A DNA stretch of 64,000 nt from Pseudomonadota bacterium (GCA_023436885.1 JAEZHI010000004.1:620001-684000); one strand, 5' to 3'; shown: positions 35,273 to 42,677, counted from the first letter of the stretch. Notes: generated by a model not told the origin, from the sequence alone. Translations and numbers: made by a program.

Positions 35273-36240
35273 GCGGCCCTCCCCCCTTCGTCAGTATTCT
35301 CCCCATAGTAGAATGCGACAGCATCCCTAACAGATTTTATATCGACCCCGTGCTGTTCCAAAATGTCCGCCACGACCTCCGGATACTCTTTGCAGAGGTC
35401 GATCATTCTGTCTTGTTGACGCCACCGGCCTCGCCAATCGCGCCCCCCAAAGGAACTATCCAGATCATCGTCCGGCCACTCGAAAGAGCCCGGCTCGCGA
35501 ACGGTGGGAAGCGCCTCCCAATCTACGGACAGGAGCTTGTCTCGGAGACTGATGAGGAACGGAACGTCCTGGGTTTCCTTGGGGGAGTGTTGGTGCTGAT
35601 AGCCGACCGAGATATTGGTGCATTCCGAGATCAAGCGGGTGTACTCGTTGGTGTCGGTGTAGGCCCCCCACGAGCACGGCGCGTAGCCCTCACCGAGAGA
35701 GGCCGCCAGGGCCTTTGCGAAATCCTCAGAAGCGCACCGAACGCCCATCTGATAGGTGATCACGTCGGCCTTCCCGGCGCGGTCGAAGGCGACGGCGATC
35801 TTGAATTGTCGAAGGAAGTCCTCGTGGTTGTTGGCAAGATCGGACGAGCCGAGACACCCCGACTCCTCGCCGTAGTGGATGATGTAGTGGCCACGCACTC
35901 CCGCCTTGACCATCTCAGTCATCAGCCAGACACCCGCCGTGTCGTCTGCCCCCAGGCAGTTCGAGGTTAGCCGGGCCTGTCTGGTGAGCCGGAGAATGCC
36001 TCCCCGGTAGTCAAGGTCCTGGAGCCCCTCACTCCTGTGGACGGTGTCGGAGTGTGAGGAGAAAAGGACGGGCGGGGCCGGGTCCCCCACCGTGAGGTGG
36101 AGGTTCCCGTATGTGTCCTTCATGAACCCGAGAGGGGTCAGGAACCGCTCAATGAAAGCTGCCTCGGTGGCGGAACCGCGAGGGCGCTTGTAGGCGAACA
36201 TGGACTTGATCTGACGTTCGTCAGCGGAGAGGCGGGCCAT
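35269..36240 (-). CDS. Phage-encoded zinc aminopeptidase-like protein (M20/M28/M42 type)
   Basis: 323 aa. The co-catalytic metal motifs are ordered as in M20/M28 exopeptidases: H63-x-D65 (SSHSDTV), D99/D100 in GADDTAG, E125-E126 in GEES, D153 in AFDRAG, and His216/218 in GYQHQH. So metal binding and catalysis look intact. No signal peptide; cytosolic. Substrate unknown. A cellular-type peptidase is an unusual cargo for a T7-like phage. GAAGGAG precedes ATG 36240. Confidence 0.8.
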   Translation of the reverse strand: MARLSADERQIKSMFAYKRPRGSATEAAFIERFLTPLGFMKDTYGNLHLTVGDPAPPVLFSSHSDTVHRSEGLQDLDYRGGILRLTRQARLTSNCLGADDTAGVWLMTEMVKAGVRGHYIIHYGEESGCLGSSDLANNHEDFLRQFKIAVAFDRAGKADVITYQMGVRCASEDFAKALAASLGEGYAPCSWGAYTDTNEYTRLISECTNISVGYQHQHSPKETQDVPFLISLRDKLLSVDWEALPTVREPGSFEWPDDDLDSSFGGRDWRGRWRQQDRMIDLCKEYPEVVADILEQHGVDIKSVRDAVAFYYGENTDEGGRAA

Positions 36241-36285
36241 TGGCTGCTCCTTCAGGGGGTCGGAAAGGGAGGAGGAAGGGACCGC

Positions 36286-37896
36286 CTAGGCGGCCTCCAA
36301 AAGCTCCATTTGATCGGGGTGTTCTTCCCGACCGAGAGCGGTCTCATGGGCCGCGAGCCACTCGCCGAAGTCGGCCGCCCGCAAGGCATTGAGATGGACG
36401 AACTGCCCGTTGGTCAGCGCCTGAAAGGCCCGCACATCGAGTGAGTAGCGTTCATGGTAGGCGCACCAGCGTCCGCACTTCTCGGCCCAAGCCTCGGTGC
36501 AAGTATCGTCGGTGTCGAGCAGCTCAACCGGGGTGTGGTCCTCGGTGCGGAACCAGAGCGCCTGAACGTCGTCCCAGAACCATTCGGAACTGCCGCGCAC
36601 GTGGTCGAGGCAGTAGGTTCCTTCAACTTCCGGATCGGTCTCAGCCATCCGGGAGTTGGGGTGATATTCGTCGGTGCCGGCACAGCGGAAATAATGCTCG
36701 TCAAGGCAGTGCGGGCAGACCGAATAACCGTTCGCCGTCTCGGTGATGGCGTGGCGCGTGACATCAGCACTACAGTGGTCGCACTCGAACATCTCTGCCG
36801 AGACGCCCGAGGTGTTCCGGAGGTAGACTTCACCATAGGAGTCGAGGATCAGGAACGATCCGTCGTCTTTTGCGTGGTCCACCGGGTCCACGTAGGGAGC
36901 CACGAAGTCTTCCCCCGTGTCGCCGAACGGAATGCGCTGGATGCGGGCGCCCACGAAGTCCGAAGATGTGCCGCGAGAGAAGCCCTTAGCCCTGAGGGAG
37001 GCCTCCAAGCGCTCGGTATCTCCGTAGAACTTCGGATAATATAGCTTCTTGTCGGGCCACACGAGGACACGGCCATCGACGCCCTCTTCCAAGTCGCCGA
37101 TATACGCGATGCCGAGGTCCGGCCCTGCATAGACGCGGGCGGGGTGTACCGGCCCTGCGTAGCTCCCGCTAGAGAAGCACATGCACGAGCCGTTGTAGCG
37201 CCCCGTGTACGCCTTCTCGATGTCGTCCGCGTCCTGCGTGATGATGACCTCGCGCAGGGCGAAATGGTTGGACCAGACGAGCGCGGCTTCCCGAATTTCG
37301 TCAGCCGAGAGAATGTCGGCGAAGAATTTCTGGAGGTACTTGCCGGGCTTGATCGGGGTCCGAATGTTGCGCGCCCGCTTCTCCGGCGACTGGTAGTAGG
37401 CGAGCAGCCCTGAGACGCGCTCGGAACCTCGCGGTAGGTGCTCCACCCAGCGCAGCCAGTTCTCACGGAACCACGCGCAGTCCATCCACGGGTTATCATT
37501 GAAGGTCGGGCGGATTTCGGCGGCAAAGAAGGCTTCGGCCGTAACTTCGCTCTGCGGCATGGCCCACATATGGACCGCCCGCCCGCCATGAATGAAGTTC
37601 CGCAGCGCTTCCGACCCCGAACCGGCATACAGGCTAAACGCGTTCAACGCCCCGCCGTCATTGAGCGTAGCGCCGAAGTACTGTCGGAAGTTGGGGTAGG
37701 TGAGCAGCGCGTAATCCACGAGACCGCACGTTTCCGCAGTCGCGGTGAAGTCCACGTTGACCGTCGCGGTGTGCCCAAAGGCGACCCGTACCTCATATGT
37801 CGTGCTGCCGCGCTGGATGCCTTCCGGCAATCCTTCAGGAGCTTTAGAGGTTCCACGGGTAGCGAGCAGTTCGGCGGCATTCGGCAGAGCAGTCAT
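36286..37896 (-). CDS. Large phage protein with zinc-ribbon-like cysteines, unknown function
   Basis: 536 aa from ATG 37896 (AAAGGAAC upstream, lying within an operator-like 16-mer). Not recognised. The C-terminal third has a CDHC...CPHC pair followed by other Cys/His residues (CLDEHYFRC), which suggests a zinc ribbon at about 375-410. The N-terminal part is rich in aromatic residues and acidic. No transmembrane segment. Some giant or jumbo phages carry similar long Cys-containing proteins of unknown role. Confidence 0.7.
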   Translation of the reverse strand: MTALPNAAELLATRGTSKAPEGLPEGIQRGSTTYEVRVAFGHTATVNVDFTATAETCGLVDYALLTYPNFRQYFGATLNDGGALNAFSLYAGSGSEALRNFIHGGRAVHMWAMPQSEVTAEAFFAAEIRPTFNDNPWMDCAWFRENWLRWVEHLPRGSERVSGLLAYYQSPEKRARNIRTPIKPGKYLQKFFADILSADEIREAALVWSNHFALREVIITQDADDIEKAYTGRYNGSCMCFSSGSYAGPVHPARVYAGPDLGIAYIGDLEEGVDGRVLVWPDKKLYYPKFYGDTERLEASLRAKGFSRGTSSDFVGARIQRIPFGDTGEDFVAPYVDPVDHAKDDGSFLILDSYGEVYLRNTSGVSAEMFECDHCSADVTRHAITETANGYSVCPHCLDEHYFRCAGTDEYHPNSRMAETDPEVEGTYCLDHVRGSSEWFWDDVQALWFRTEDHTPVELLDTDDTCTEAWAEKCGRWCAYHERYSLDVRAFQALTNGQFVHLNALRAADFGEWLAAHETALGREEHPDQMELLEAA

Positions 37897-37902
37897 AACA
37901 TC

Positions 37903-37918
37903 GTTCCTTTAGGGGGAC
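37903..37918 (-). promoter_or_regulatory. Operator-like 16-mer (site A)
   Basis: On the minus strand GTCCCCCTAAAGGAAC, matching the consensus of sites at 38,314, 39,841 and 39,988. It overlaps the ribosome site of the 536-aa gene. Confidence 0.5.
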
Positions 37919-37953
37919 CGTTTGGATACAAAAAGGGCGTGAAATCGGGGAGG

Positions 37954-38061
37954 TCAGAGCGTGGCGCGGTAGTAGTAGCAGCGGCCCCGCCGTTCCTTCC
38001 GGTAGAGGTCGGAATTCGCGAGCCCGCCTAGGCGGTCCCACTCGGCTTTCGTGATCCTCAT
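37954..38061 (-). CDS. 35-residue phage protein
   Basis: ATG 38061 with a perfect GGAGG seven bases before it, TGA at 37954. Basic and tyrosine-rich (MRITKAEWDRLGG, then CYYYRATL). It starts 2 bases after the preceding stop. Not recognised. Confidence 0.62.
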   Translation of the reverse strand: MRITKAEWDRLGGLANSDLYRKERRGRCYYYRATL

Positions 38062-38063
38062 GG

Positions 38064-38285
38064 CTAGACCTCCAGACCACAGGCAGCGAGAAAGCGCCGC
38101 TGATCGAAGTTCGGGTTTTCTCGCACGAACTCCCCGGCGAGGTCCTCAGCAATGTTCCCGAGGGCAAGCCGCCCCGCCTGTCTCGAAAGGCGCGCGGCCT
38201 CTGACAGCGTGTCATTGTCGCAATGGACATCCATTTCCCGACGGATCGCGGCGGCGATCAGGTTGAAGTGCTTCTTGGTCATCAT
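38064..38285 (-). CDS. Common small phage protein (MTKKHFNLIAAAIR type)
   Basis: 73 aa from ATG 38285 (or 38282), after GAAAGGG. N-terminus MMTKKHFNLIAAAIRREM and C-terminus NFDQRRFLAACG match a short phage protein family seen in many siphoviruses and podoviruses (from memory); function unknown. Extension to 38342 would cross an operator-like site and is unlikely. Confidence 0.72.
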   Translation of the reverse strand: MMTKKHFNLIAAAIRREMDVHCDNDTLSEAARLSRQAGRLALGNIAEDLAGEFVRENPNFDQRRFLAACGLEV

Positions 38286-38313
38286 CTGGTGAACCCTTTC
38301 AGGGTGCGATTTG

Positions 38314-38329
38314 GTTCCGATTGGGGGAC
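38314..38329 (-). promoter_or_regulatory. Operator-like 16-mer (site B)
   Basis: On the minus strand GTCCCCCAATCGGAAC, 14 of 16 positions identical to site F at 39,841. It lies 29 bases upstream of the 73-aa gene. Confidence 0.5.
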
Positions 38330-38341
38330 GATTTGGGCACA

Positions 38342-38497
38342 CTAAATGCGCCGTGTGATCCTACGGACGTTGCCGAACCCAAATTCGGAGCGGGCTTCCC
38401 TCAGGATGCGAGCCGCCTCCTGTTGGGCGAAGCTGTCGCCCTCGTCTTCCCACCGGCCGCAATCGTTGTTCCAGCGCTGAATTACATGGAGTGTCAT
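38342..38497 (-). CDS. 51-residue phage protein
   Basis: ATG 38497 overlaps the stop of the SprT-like gene (TGATG). Begins MTLHVIQRWNNDCGRWED and ends in a basic tail (RRITRRI). The middle, SFAQQEAARILREARSE, is helical. No family recognised; translational coupling is the main support. Confidence 0.62.
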   Translation of the reverse strand: MTLHVIQRWNNDCGRWEDEGDSFAQQEAARILREARSEFGFGNVRRITRRI

Positions 38498-39075
38498 CAG
38501 TGAGCCCTTTCCGGGAGCGTGACGGCCAGACGGGCGGCCGATAAGGTTTCAAGCATGAGTTTGGAGACCGCCTCCCCCTGCCCGGTGCTTCGCATCCCGG
38601 CATTGGAGAGGATGTAGACGAACCAGCCGCGCCACTTAGGGCCGTGCCCCTCGTAAGCCACGGAGAAGCCCGAGCCGCCGCTGAGTTTGTGGTCCCATTG
38701 GTCGGCCCAATGGGCGACCTCATGGGCAATGATGGCGTCGGTCCACCCCCAGGCGGCGAAATAGGCCCCCGAAGCGTTGGCGTTGCACTTGGACAAGCGC
38801 TCCTTGGTGAAGGCCGCCTTGAAAGACGCCCTCATAAGCGCCTCGTTAGCTTTGTCGGGATGGAGAGACAGGAGGAGGCGGAGCGCCACCTTCATGCATA
38901 GCCGGGCGTAACCCTTGGCCGCTTGCCTGTCGGCAAAGGCCGTCTGGATCGGCCGAAGGCTTGCGTTCTCCCAATCGTAGCACCGTTGCCGGTGGCTATC
39001 GCGTGCCGACCTGAGGATTACCCGGCCGGTGTAGGTCCGCCGACGAGCGGCCCAAAACTCGGAATGAATGGTCAT
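38497..39075 (-). CDS. SprT-like zinc metallopeptidase
   Basis: 192 aa from ATG 39075 (MTIHSEFWAARRRTY), with TGAGGTATCC upstream. The motif HEVAH at 118-122 gives two zinc ligands and the general base, and H144 in GHGPKWRGW is the third ligand, as in SprT/Spartan-like proteins and in short phage metallopeptidases. Spartan proteases clear DNA-protein crosslinks; a similar role here is speculation. The extra N-terminus of the longer frame is not credible. Confidence 0.78.
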   Translation of the reverse strand: MTIHSEFWAARRRTYTGRVILRSARDSHRQRCYDWENASLRPIQTAFADRQAAKGYARLCMKVALRLLLSLHPDKANEALMRASFKAAFTKERLSKCNANASGAYFAAWGWTDAIIAHEVAHWADQWDHKLSGGSGFSVAYEGHGPKWRGWFVYILSNAGMRSTGQGEAVSKLMLETLSAARLAVTLPERAH

Positions 39076-39083
39076 CGGATACC

Positions 39084-39272
39084 TCAGCAATAGAGCGTCA
39101 CATACTCGCCGCCCGGCGACACGGCATCGACCCAGTTGTTTCGCATGGTCCGGAGGTCCACCGACCACCCGAGCGACCTGAAATCCCGCTTCAGTTGGGC
39201 AGTGGTGACCGTCCCGCACGCCCAGCCGTAGAGCCGAGCTTCGAGCTGTTTGATGTCGTCTTGCCGCGCCAT
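39084..39272 (-). CDS. Small phage protein
   Basis: 62 aa, MARQDDIKQLEARLYGWA, ending in a short tail with Cys. Starts 2 bases after the preceding stop. Not recognised. Confidence 0.58.
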   Translation of the reverse strand: MARQDDIKQLEARLYGWACGTVTTAQLKRDFRSLGWSVDLRTMRNNWVDAVSPGGEYVTLYC

Positions 39273-39273
39273 T

Positions 39274-39411
39274 TCACCGCCCCATGAAGTGGGCGACGAA
39301 GGCCCAGAAGATGGCCGCCGGAACCGTGTCGGTCACCAGTACAAGGGCGCAAGCAAGGCCAGAGATGGCAGCAATGACGCCCTCCGTATGGATGTAGAGG
39401 AGCTTTTTCAT
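39274..39411 (-). CDS. 45-residue membrane protein
   Basis: ATG 39411 (GAGGTATCAA upstream, a ribosome site like that of the SprT-like gene). MKKLLYIHTEGVIAA leads into a hydrophobic stretch and a second one (VPAAIFWAFVAHFMG). Two possible membrane spans. First gene of the leftward early unit, downstream of the promoter at 39,835-39,863. The longer frame to 39,528 has no support. Confidence 0.6.
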   Translation of the reverse strand: MKKLLYIHTEGVIAAISGLACALVLVTDTVPAAIFWAFVAHFMGR

Positions 39412-39834
39412 TTGATACCTCGGCATGTTGAAGCATATCGGAACCGCCCTTGCTTTCGGACGGCTCGGAGATGCTCCCCCGCATTGGTGGAGCATGTGAG
39501 GTAATTGATTGATCCCGTTTTTCATCATCGCAGCACTTGCTGCTACGGCACGGTGAACTTGCCGTTTCCCCTAGGTGTTCCGTGCTTTGGCTTGTCCTTC
39601 GATCCCGGTCTAGTCATCGCTTCCCCGTCCCGCCACGGCGTTCTGGTTCGTCTCTGTCTAGCTTCTGTCCCGGACCCCATGAGAGGCGCCGCCGCTTGGC
39701 TAGGTAGATGCATATTCGATTGTCAAAGAGCGGGCCTCAGGCCGTGGCCCTTGGCAACTGGCGAACTCCCCTACCCGGCTTAGATGCCCCGAGAACCTCG
39801 TTGGCGGCGCCGCGTTGTGTCGTTCGATGTCCCT

Positions 39835-39863
39835 ATAAAAGTCCCCCTATCGGAACAATGCAA
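39835..39863 (-). promoter_or_regulatory. Leftward promoter with operator between -35 and -10
   Basis: On the minus strand TTGCAT (39,863-39,858), a 17-base spacer, then TTTTAT (39,840-39,835). The spacer is one T plus the 16-mer GTTCCGATAGGGGGAC. It reads toward the gene at 39,411 and the early block. A repressor bound there would block RNA polymerase directly. Confidence 0.55.
39841..39856 (+). promoter_or_regulatory. Operator-like 16-mer (site F)
   Basis: GTCCCCCTATCGGAAC, with imperfect dyad arms GTCCC / GGAAC. It sits exactly in the spacer of the leftward promoter. Confidence 0.55.
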
Positions 39864-39979
39864 GAGAAAAAATGCAGTGGGACCAAACTTTTTTATAATG
39901 CATTGTTTTTGCGTTGTTCTTTGGCATCGAAAAAAGACCGATGTGGACACTGGAGGCCCGTTCGGTGCCCGTTAGCCGG

Positions 39980-40009
39980 TTGATATAGTCCCCCAATAGG
40001 TACGTTTAT
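39980..40009 (+). promoter_or_regulatory. Rightward promoter-like sequence with operator in the spacer
   Basis: TTGATA at 39,980-39,985, then an 18-base spacer containing the 16-mer at 39,988, then a poor -10 (GTTTAT, 40,004-40,009). It mirrors the leftward promoter in layout and points to the plus-strand gene at 40,701. Confidence 0.4.
39988..40003 (+). promoter_or_regulatory. Operator-like 16-mer (site E)
   Basis: GTCCCCCAATAGGTAC. It differs from site B at two positions and from site F at three. Confidence 0.5.
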
Positions 40010-40019
40010 GGCAGGGCTT

Positions 40020-40063
40020 TTGAGGGGTGCCGAGTGGTGCGTTGAAGGGTGCCGAGTGGTGTC
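40020..40063 (+). repeat. Tandem 22-bp direct repeat (two copies)
   Basis: Two adjacent 22-base units share the 15-mer GGGTGCCGAGTGGTG (40,025-40,039 and 40,047-40,061) and differ at only three positions. Iteron-like; no assigned function. Confidence 0.75.
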
Positions 40064-40120
40064 CATGGGTGGCGGTCCTTATCGTTGCGCAATACAGAGA
40101 GGAAGACACAGAGAGGGTGT

Positions 40121-40134
40121 GGTATCCTGATACC
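40121..40134. promoter_or_regulatory. Perfect dyad in the control region
   Basis: GGTATC-CT-GATACC, extendable to 9-bp arms with one mismatch (TGTGGTATC/GATACCGCA). Different in sequence from the 16-mer operators; it could bind another regulator or form a hairpin. Confidence 0.45.
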
Positions 40135-40499
40135 GCAAAAGATAGAGATGCCGAGGCCCGTCAATGCCCCCTGATGAGACCCTTTCGGTGCGCTGTAGAG
40201 TGGCAATGGATACGACATCCTGTGACACGACAAGGAATTCAATGGGTTACGGCCTATCGGTGACCGGGACGGTGCCCAAAGGGACGGAAGGCGGGCGCGA
40301 CGGGCGGGACCAGAGACCCCACGGGGGGTGCGCGGCTATCCACACCTGTCGAGGTCGACCTCTCAGATTTTTTGGTGAATTTTAAACCGACCCCCTACCG
40401 AGGCGTCAGCCGAGGGAGGGGGGTAGAGAAGATGAGTTGGGGGAGTTTTGGGAGGGGAGTTTTGGATGACGGCCTTCGCCGTCCACGTAGGTTCTGGGT

Positions 40500-40578
40500 C
40501 ACATCGGACACCACATGAGGGATGTAGCATCTACCTCACATCTGACACCTCTATAACACCTTTATATAAGTGTAGAGG
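40500..40578. repeat. Paired 13-mers and a bulged hairpin
   Basis: CACATCGGACACC (40,500-40,512) and CACATCTGACACC (40,537-40,549) differ by one base. They flank a GTAG-CAT-CTAC dyad, and a CCTCTA/TAGAGG stem follows (40,548-40,578). Probably regulatory. Confidence 0.45.
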
Positions 40579-40700
40579 GGCCCTCCTCCGGTACGAAGGG
40601 GTAATCGACCAGAGCCCTTATAGAGCCCCGGATGTCCCTGTCTTGACCTGGACCAGACCGAGGGGTCATACCCCGAGGAAGAAGCCCGGAGGAGACGCTT

Positions 40701-40901
40701 GTGAAGTGGCTGCTGGTTATCTTGTCGCTAAATTCAGGGGGAGAGGGGGCTGTCTCCGTGGAGGGGATTGGACCCTTCGACACGGAGACGCTCTGTACAC
40801 AGGCTGGGGACCCTATCATCGCGGCCATATGGACGGAGTTCAAAGGCAGGGCCACCTATAAGTGCGTGCTGAGCACGTCAAATCGGCCGTCTGATCAGTG
40901 A
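40701..40901 (+). CDS. Small plus-strand phage protein
   Basis: 66 aa, GTG 40701 with GGAGGAG nine bases before it. Begins MKWLLVILSLNSGG (weak signal-peptide-like) and has two later cysteines (TLCTQAGD, YKCVLS), as in short phage proteins of rhizobial phages. It is antiparallel to terL and overlaps its 3' end by 24 bases. It is the only gene downstream of the rightward promoter-like sequence. Confidence 0.62.
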   Translation: MKWLLVILSLNSGGEGAVSVEGIGPFDTETLCTQAGDPIIAAIWTEFKGRATYKCVLSTSNRPSDQ

Positions 40902-42599
40902 AGGCTTGCTCGGGGGCTTGTTCACTACGTGCTGTAGGAACTTACGTAGCTCCTGATTGAGAGCCTCTTCCCGCATCTGGTTCGCCGCCTTCTGGACATC
41001 GCGGGCCATGGCGTCGGTCCAATAGTGGACAGCCAGGGCGAGAGCGTCCAGGCGGTCGTCCTTCACCAGAGAGCCCCTGTCGCGAGTGATACGGGTCATC
41101 TGGTAGAACAGCCGATAGCGGTTCTGGTGCTCCGGTAGGAGCTTCTCGGTACTCTTGTAGTCGCGCTCAAGGAGCCCTTTATCGACCACCAGACGGTGGC
41201 CGTTCATAACCGGCTCTAGAGTGTCCACAATGCGCTGTTCCTTCTGGCCCTTAGAGCGTTCCGTCTCGCTGATGAGGCAAGGGTGGATACGGGCCATGAA
41301 GGGGGCGATGATCTTGTTGAACATACCGTCACCGAAGTTGGGCTCGATGATGACTTCGTTGACCCCATACTCCTTGGCCTTGTGGCAAAGGGCCTCCAGA
41401 GTGGCGTCCTCATAGCCGCCCCTGAAGCCGCCCGCATCGAGCAGATAGAGGCGCCCGTTGAGGATCGCGACGATGGCGTAGCCGGTTTCGTCGCCGCCTC
41501 TACCGGACGGGTCGACTGCCATTACAATGCCCGTGTATGGGCTCCACGCGTCCTTCGACAGCATAAATGGGCGGTAGGCGCGGTCGCCGTCGAAGCCCAC
41601 CAGAGGGACATCCTCATGGGCAAGAGAGGGGTCGCTTCCCCACGCCATCTCCACGGGGGCCAGCTTCGGATTCAGGTCCATGACGATGAGGTCGCGGAGC
41701 TTCAACGGGTAGCGATCGGCGTCCGCCAGAGACGTATCGAGCATGAACTGGAGGGCGAACCCGGCAGGGCCATACTCTGCGAGGTTCTCAAGGATCTTCT
41801 CCTCGTTGAACCGGCTGCATACCGGCCGCCCGACGAGCTTCGGGTTCTTGTCCAGATCGTCGCCGACAAAGTCCGCTAGACGAGCCCCATAGCGCGCTCT
41901 TTGGGCTTCTGTGGGGTACTGGACGGGGATAACGCGAACCTCGTAGCCGCGCTCGGGAAGGCGGTTGTAGAGGCTCTGTTCGGTCTGTGGAGTGCCAAGG
42001 TAGATGACACGGGAGGTCGGGAGCGGCTTGAGGATGGCCGCAAACTCCTTGACTAGCTCCGATAGCTGATCGCGGCGGACCTGGGTGGCCGAGTTGTTCG
42101 GGACCTCAATGTCGTCAGCAATGATCACGTCGGCGCGGGAGCCGGTGAGCTGCCCAGTGATGCCCACGGACTTCACCGATGGGTCCTTCGAGGGCCGCTT
42201 GGTGCCCACGTCGAACATGATCTTCGACGCGAACTGCCCGGTGCGGGGTCTCAGGTGGGCAAGGAGGGGGATTTCATTGATAAGGCGCTGGATGTACGCC
42301 GACATGGTGTCCGCGTACGTCTTGGTCGCCGACACCACGAGGATGTTGATGTTGGGGTCCCGGTAGAGGAGCCACGCCACGAAGGCGCCGGTCACCCAGG
42401 ACTTCCCGATCCCTCGGAAAGCCTCAATGATCAGCTTTGAGGCCCCATTTTGGAGCCAATCGGCCATGACGTACTGGGAGCGGGTGGGGGCTGGTAGTCC
42501 GAGGAACTGCCAGACCATGAAAAGGAAGACCTTGAAGTCCTCCTTGACGGGGTCCGTAGACAGCCTCGTCGAGGTTAGAAGCGTGTTCTGAGTTGTCAG
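40878..42599 (-). CDS. terL: Terminase large subunit (T7 gp19-like)
   Basis: 573 aa if the CTG at 42,599 is the start; 546 aa from the first ATG at 42,518. ATP-driven packaging motor and nuclease. Walker A-like AFRGIGKSW, Walker B IIADDIE, and nuclease acids in VMAVDPSGRGGDE and VKDDRLDALA. The block SVKSVGITGQLTGSRAD is near-identical to T7 gp19 (memory). The 27 codons before 42,518 also read like T7 gp19 (KEDFKVFLF before MVWQFLGLP), and no ATG, GTG or TTG lies in frame there, so a non-canonical start is inferred. Confidence 0.93.
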   Translation of the reverse strand: MTTQNTLLTSTRLSTDPVKEDFKVFLFMVWQFLGLPAPTRSQYVMADWLQNGASKLIIEAFRGIGKSWVTGAFVAWLLYRDPNINILVVSATKTYADTMSAYIQRLINEIPLLAHLRPRTGQFASKIMFDVGTKRPSKDPSVKSVGITGQLTGSRADVIIADDIEVPNNSATQVRRDQLSELVKEFAAILKPLPTSRVIYLGTPQTEQSLYNRLPERGYEVRVIPVQYPTEAQRARYGARLADFVGDDLDKNPKLVGRPVCSRFNEEKILENLAEYGPAGFALQFMLDTSLADADRYPLKLRDLIVMDLNPKLAPVEMAWGSDPSLAHEDVPLVGFDGDRAYRPFMLSKDAWSPYTGIVMAVDPSGRGGDETGYAIVAILNGRLYLLDAGGFRGGYEDATLEALCHKAKEYGVNEVIIEPNFGDGMFNKIIAPFMARIHPCLISETERSKGQKEQRIVDTLEPVMNGHRLVVDKGLLERDYKSTEKLLPEHQNRYRLFYQMTRITRDRGSLVKDDRLDALALAVHYWTDAMARDVQKAANQMREEALNQELRKFLQHVVNKPPSKPSLIRRPI

Positions 42600-42629
42600 G
42601 GGAAAAGGTGCCCGAGAGGTGGCACAGGG

Positions 42630-42677
42630 AGCCCCATACGGGGGCTTTAGGGGCAGGAGAGATTATCCCCTGCCCCT
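42630..42677 (-). promoter_or_regulatory. Two hairpins between terS and terL
   Basis: AGCCCC/GGGGCT (42,630-42,646) and a perfect 9-bp AGGGGCAGG/CCTGCCCCT stem with an 11-base loop (42,649-42,677). No T-tract follows. They may be processing sites, a leaky terminator or control elements for terL translation. Confidence 0.6.

Larger units (their letters stand above)
39412..40700. promoter_or_regulatory. Phage control region (no convincing gene over 1.3 kb)
   Basis: No open frame here has a good ribosome site or family feature. The region contains GGCGCCGCC/GGCGGCGCC inverted repeats (39685-39693 and 39804-39812), an AT-rich tract (39,860-39,930), two divergent promoter-like sequences with operator 16-mers, a tandem 22-bp repeat (40,020-40,063), a dyad at 40,121 and paired 13-mers at 40,500 and 40,537. 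It sits between terL and the early genes, where genome ends and the lytic/lysogenic switch of a temperate T7-like phage could both lie (inference). Confidence 0.6.

Noticed and set aside
35182..35970. Plus-strand frame of 262 codons opposite the zinc peptidase
   Set aside because: The minus-strand protein has ordered catalytic motifs; the antisense frame has none.
40020..40063. CRISPR-like array
   Set aside because: Only two adjacent copies with no unique spacers and no cas genes; no CRISPR array was seen anywhere in the window.
40562..40855. Minus-strand frame of 97 codons just past terL
   Set aside because: No start signal and low-complexity composition; it covers the bulged hairpin. The opposite strand has a better gene.
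40448..40861. Plus-strand frame of 137 codons in the control region
   Set aside because: No ribosome site, composition without structure, and it overlaps the better supported gene at 40,701.
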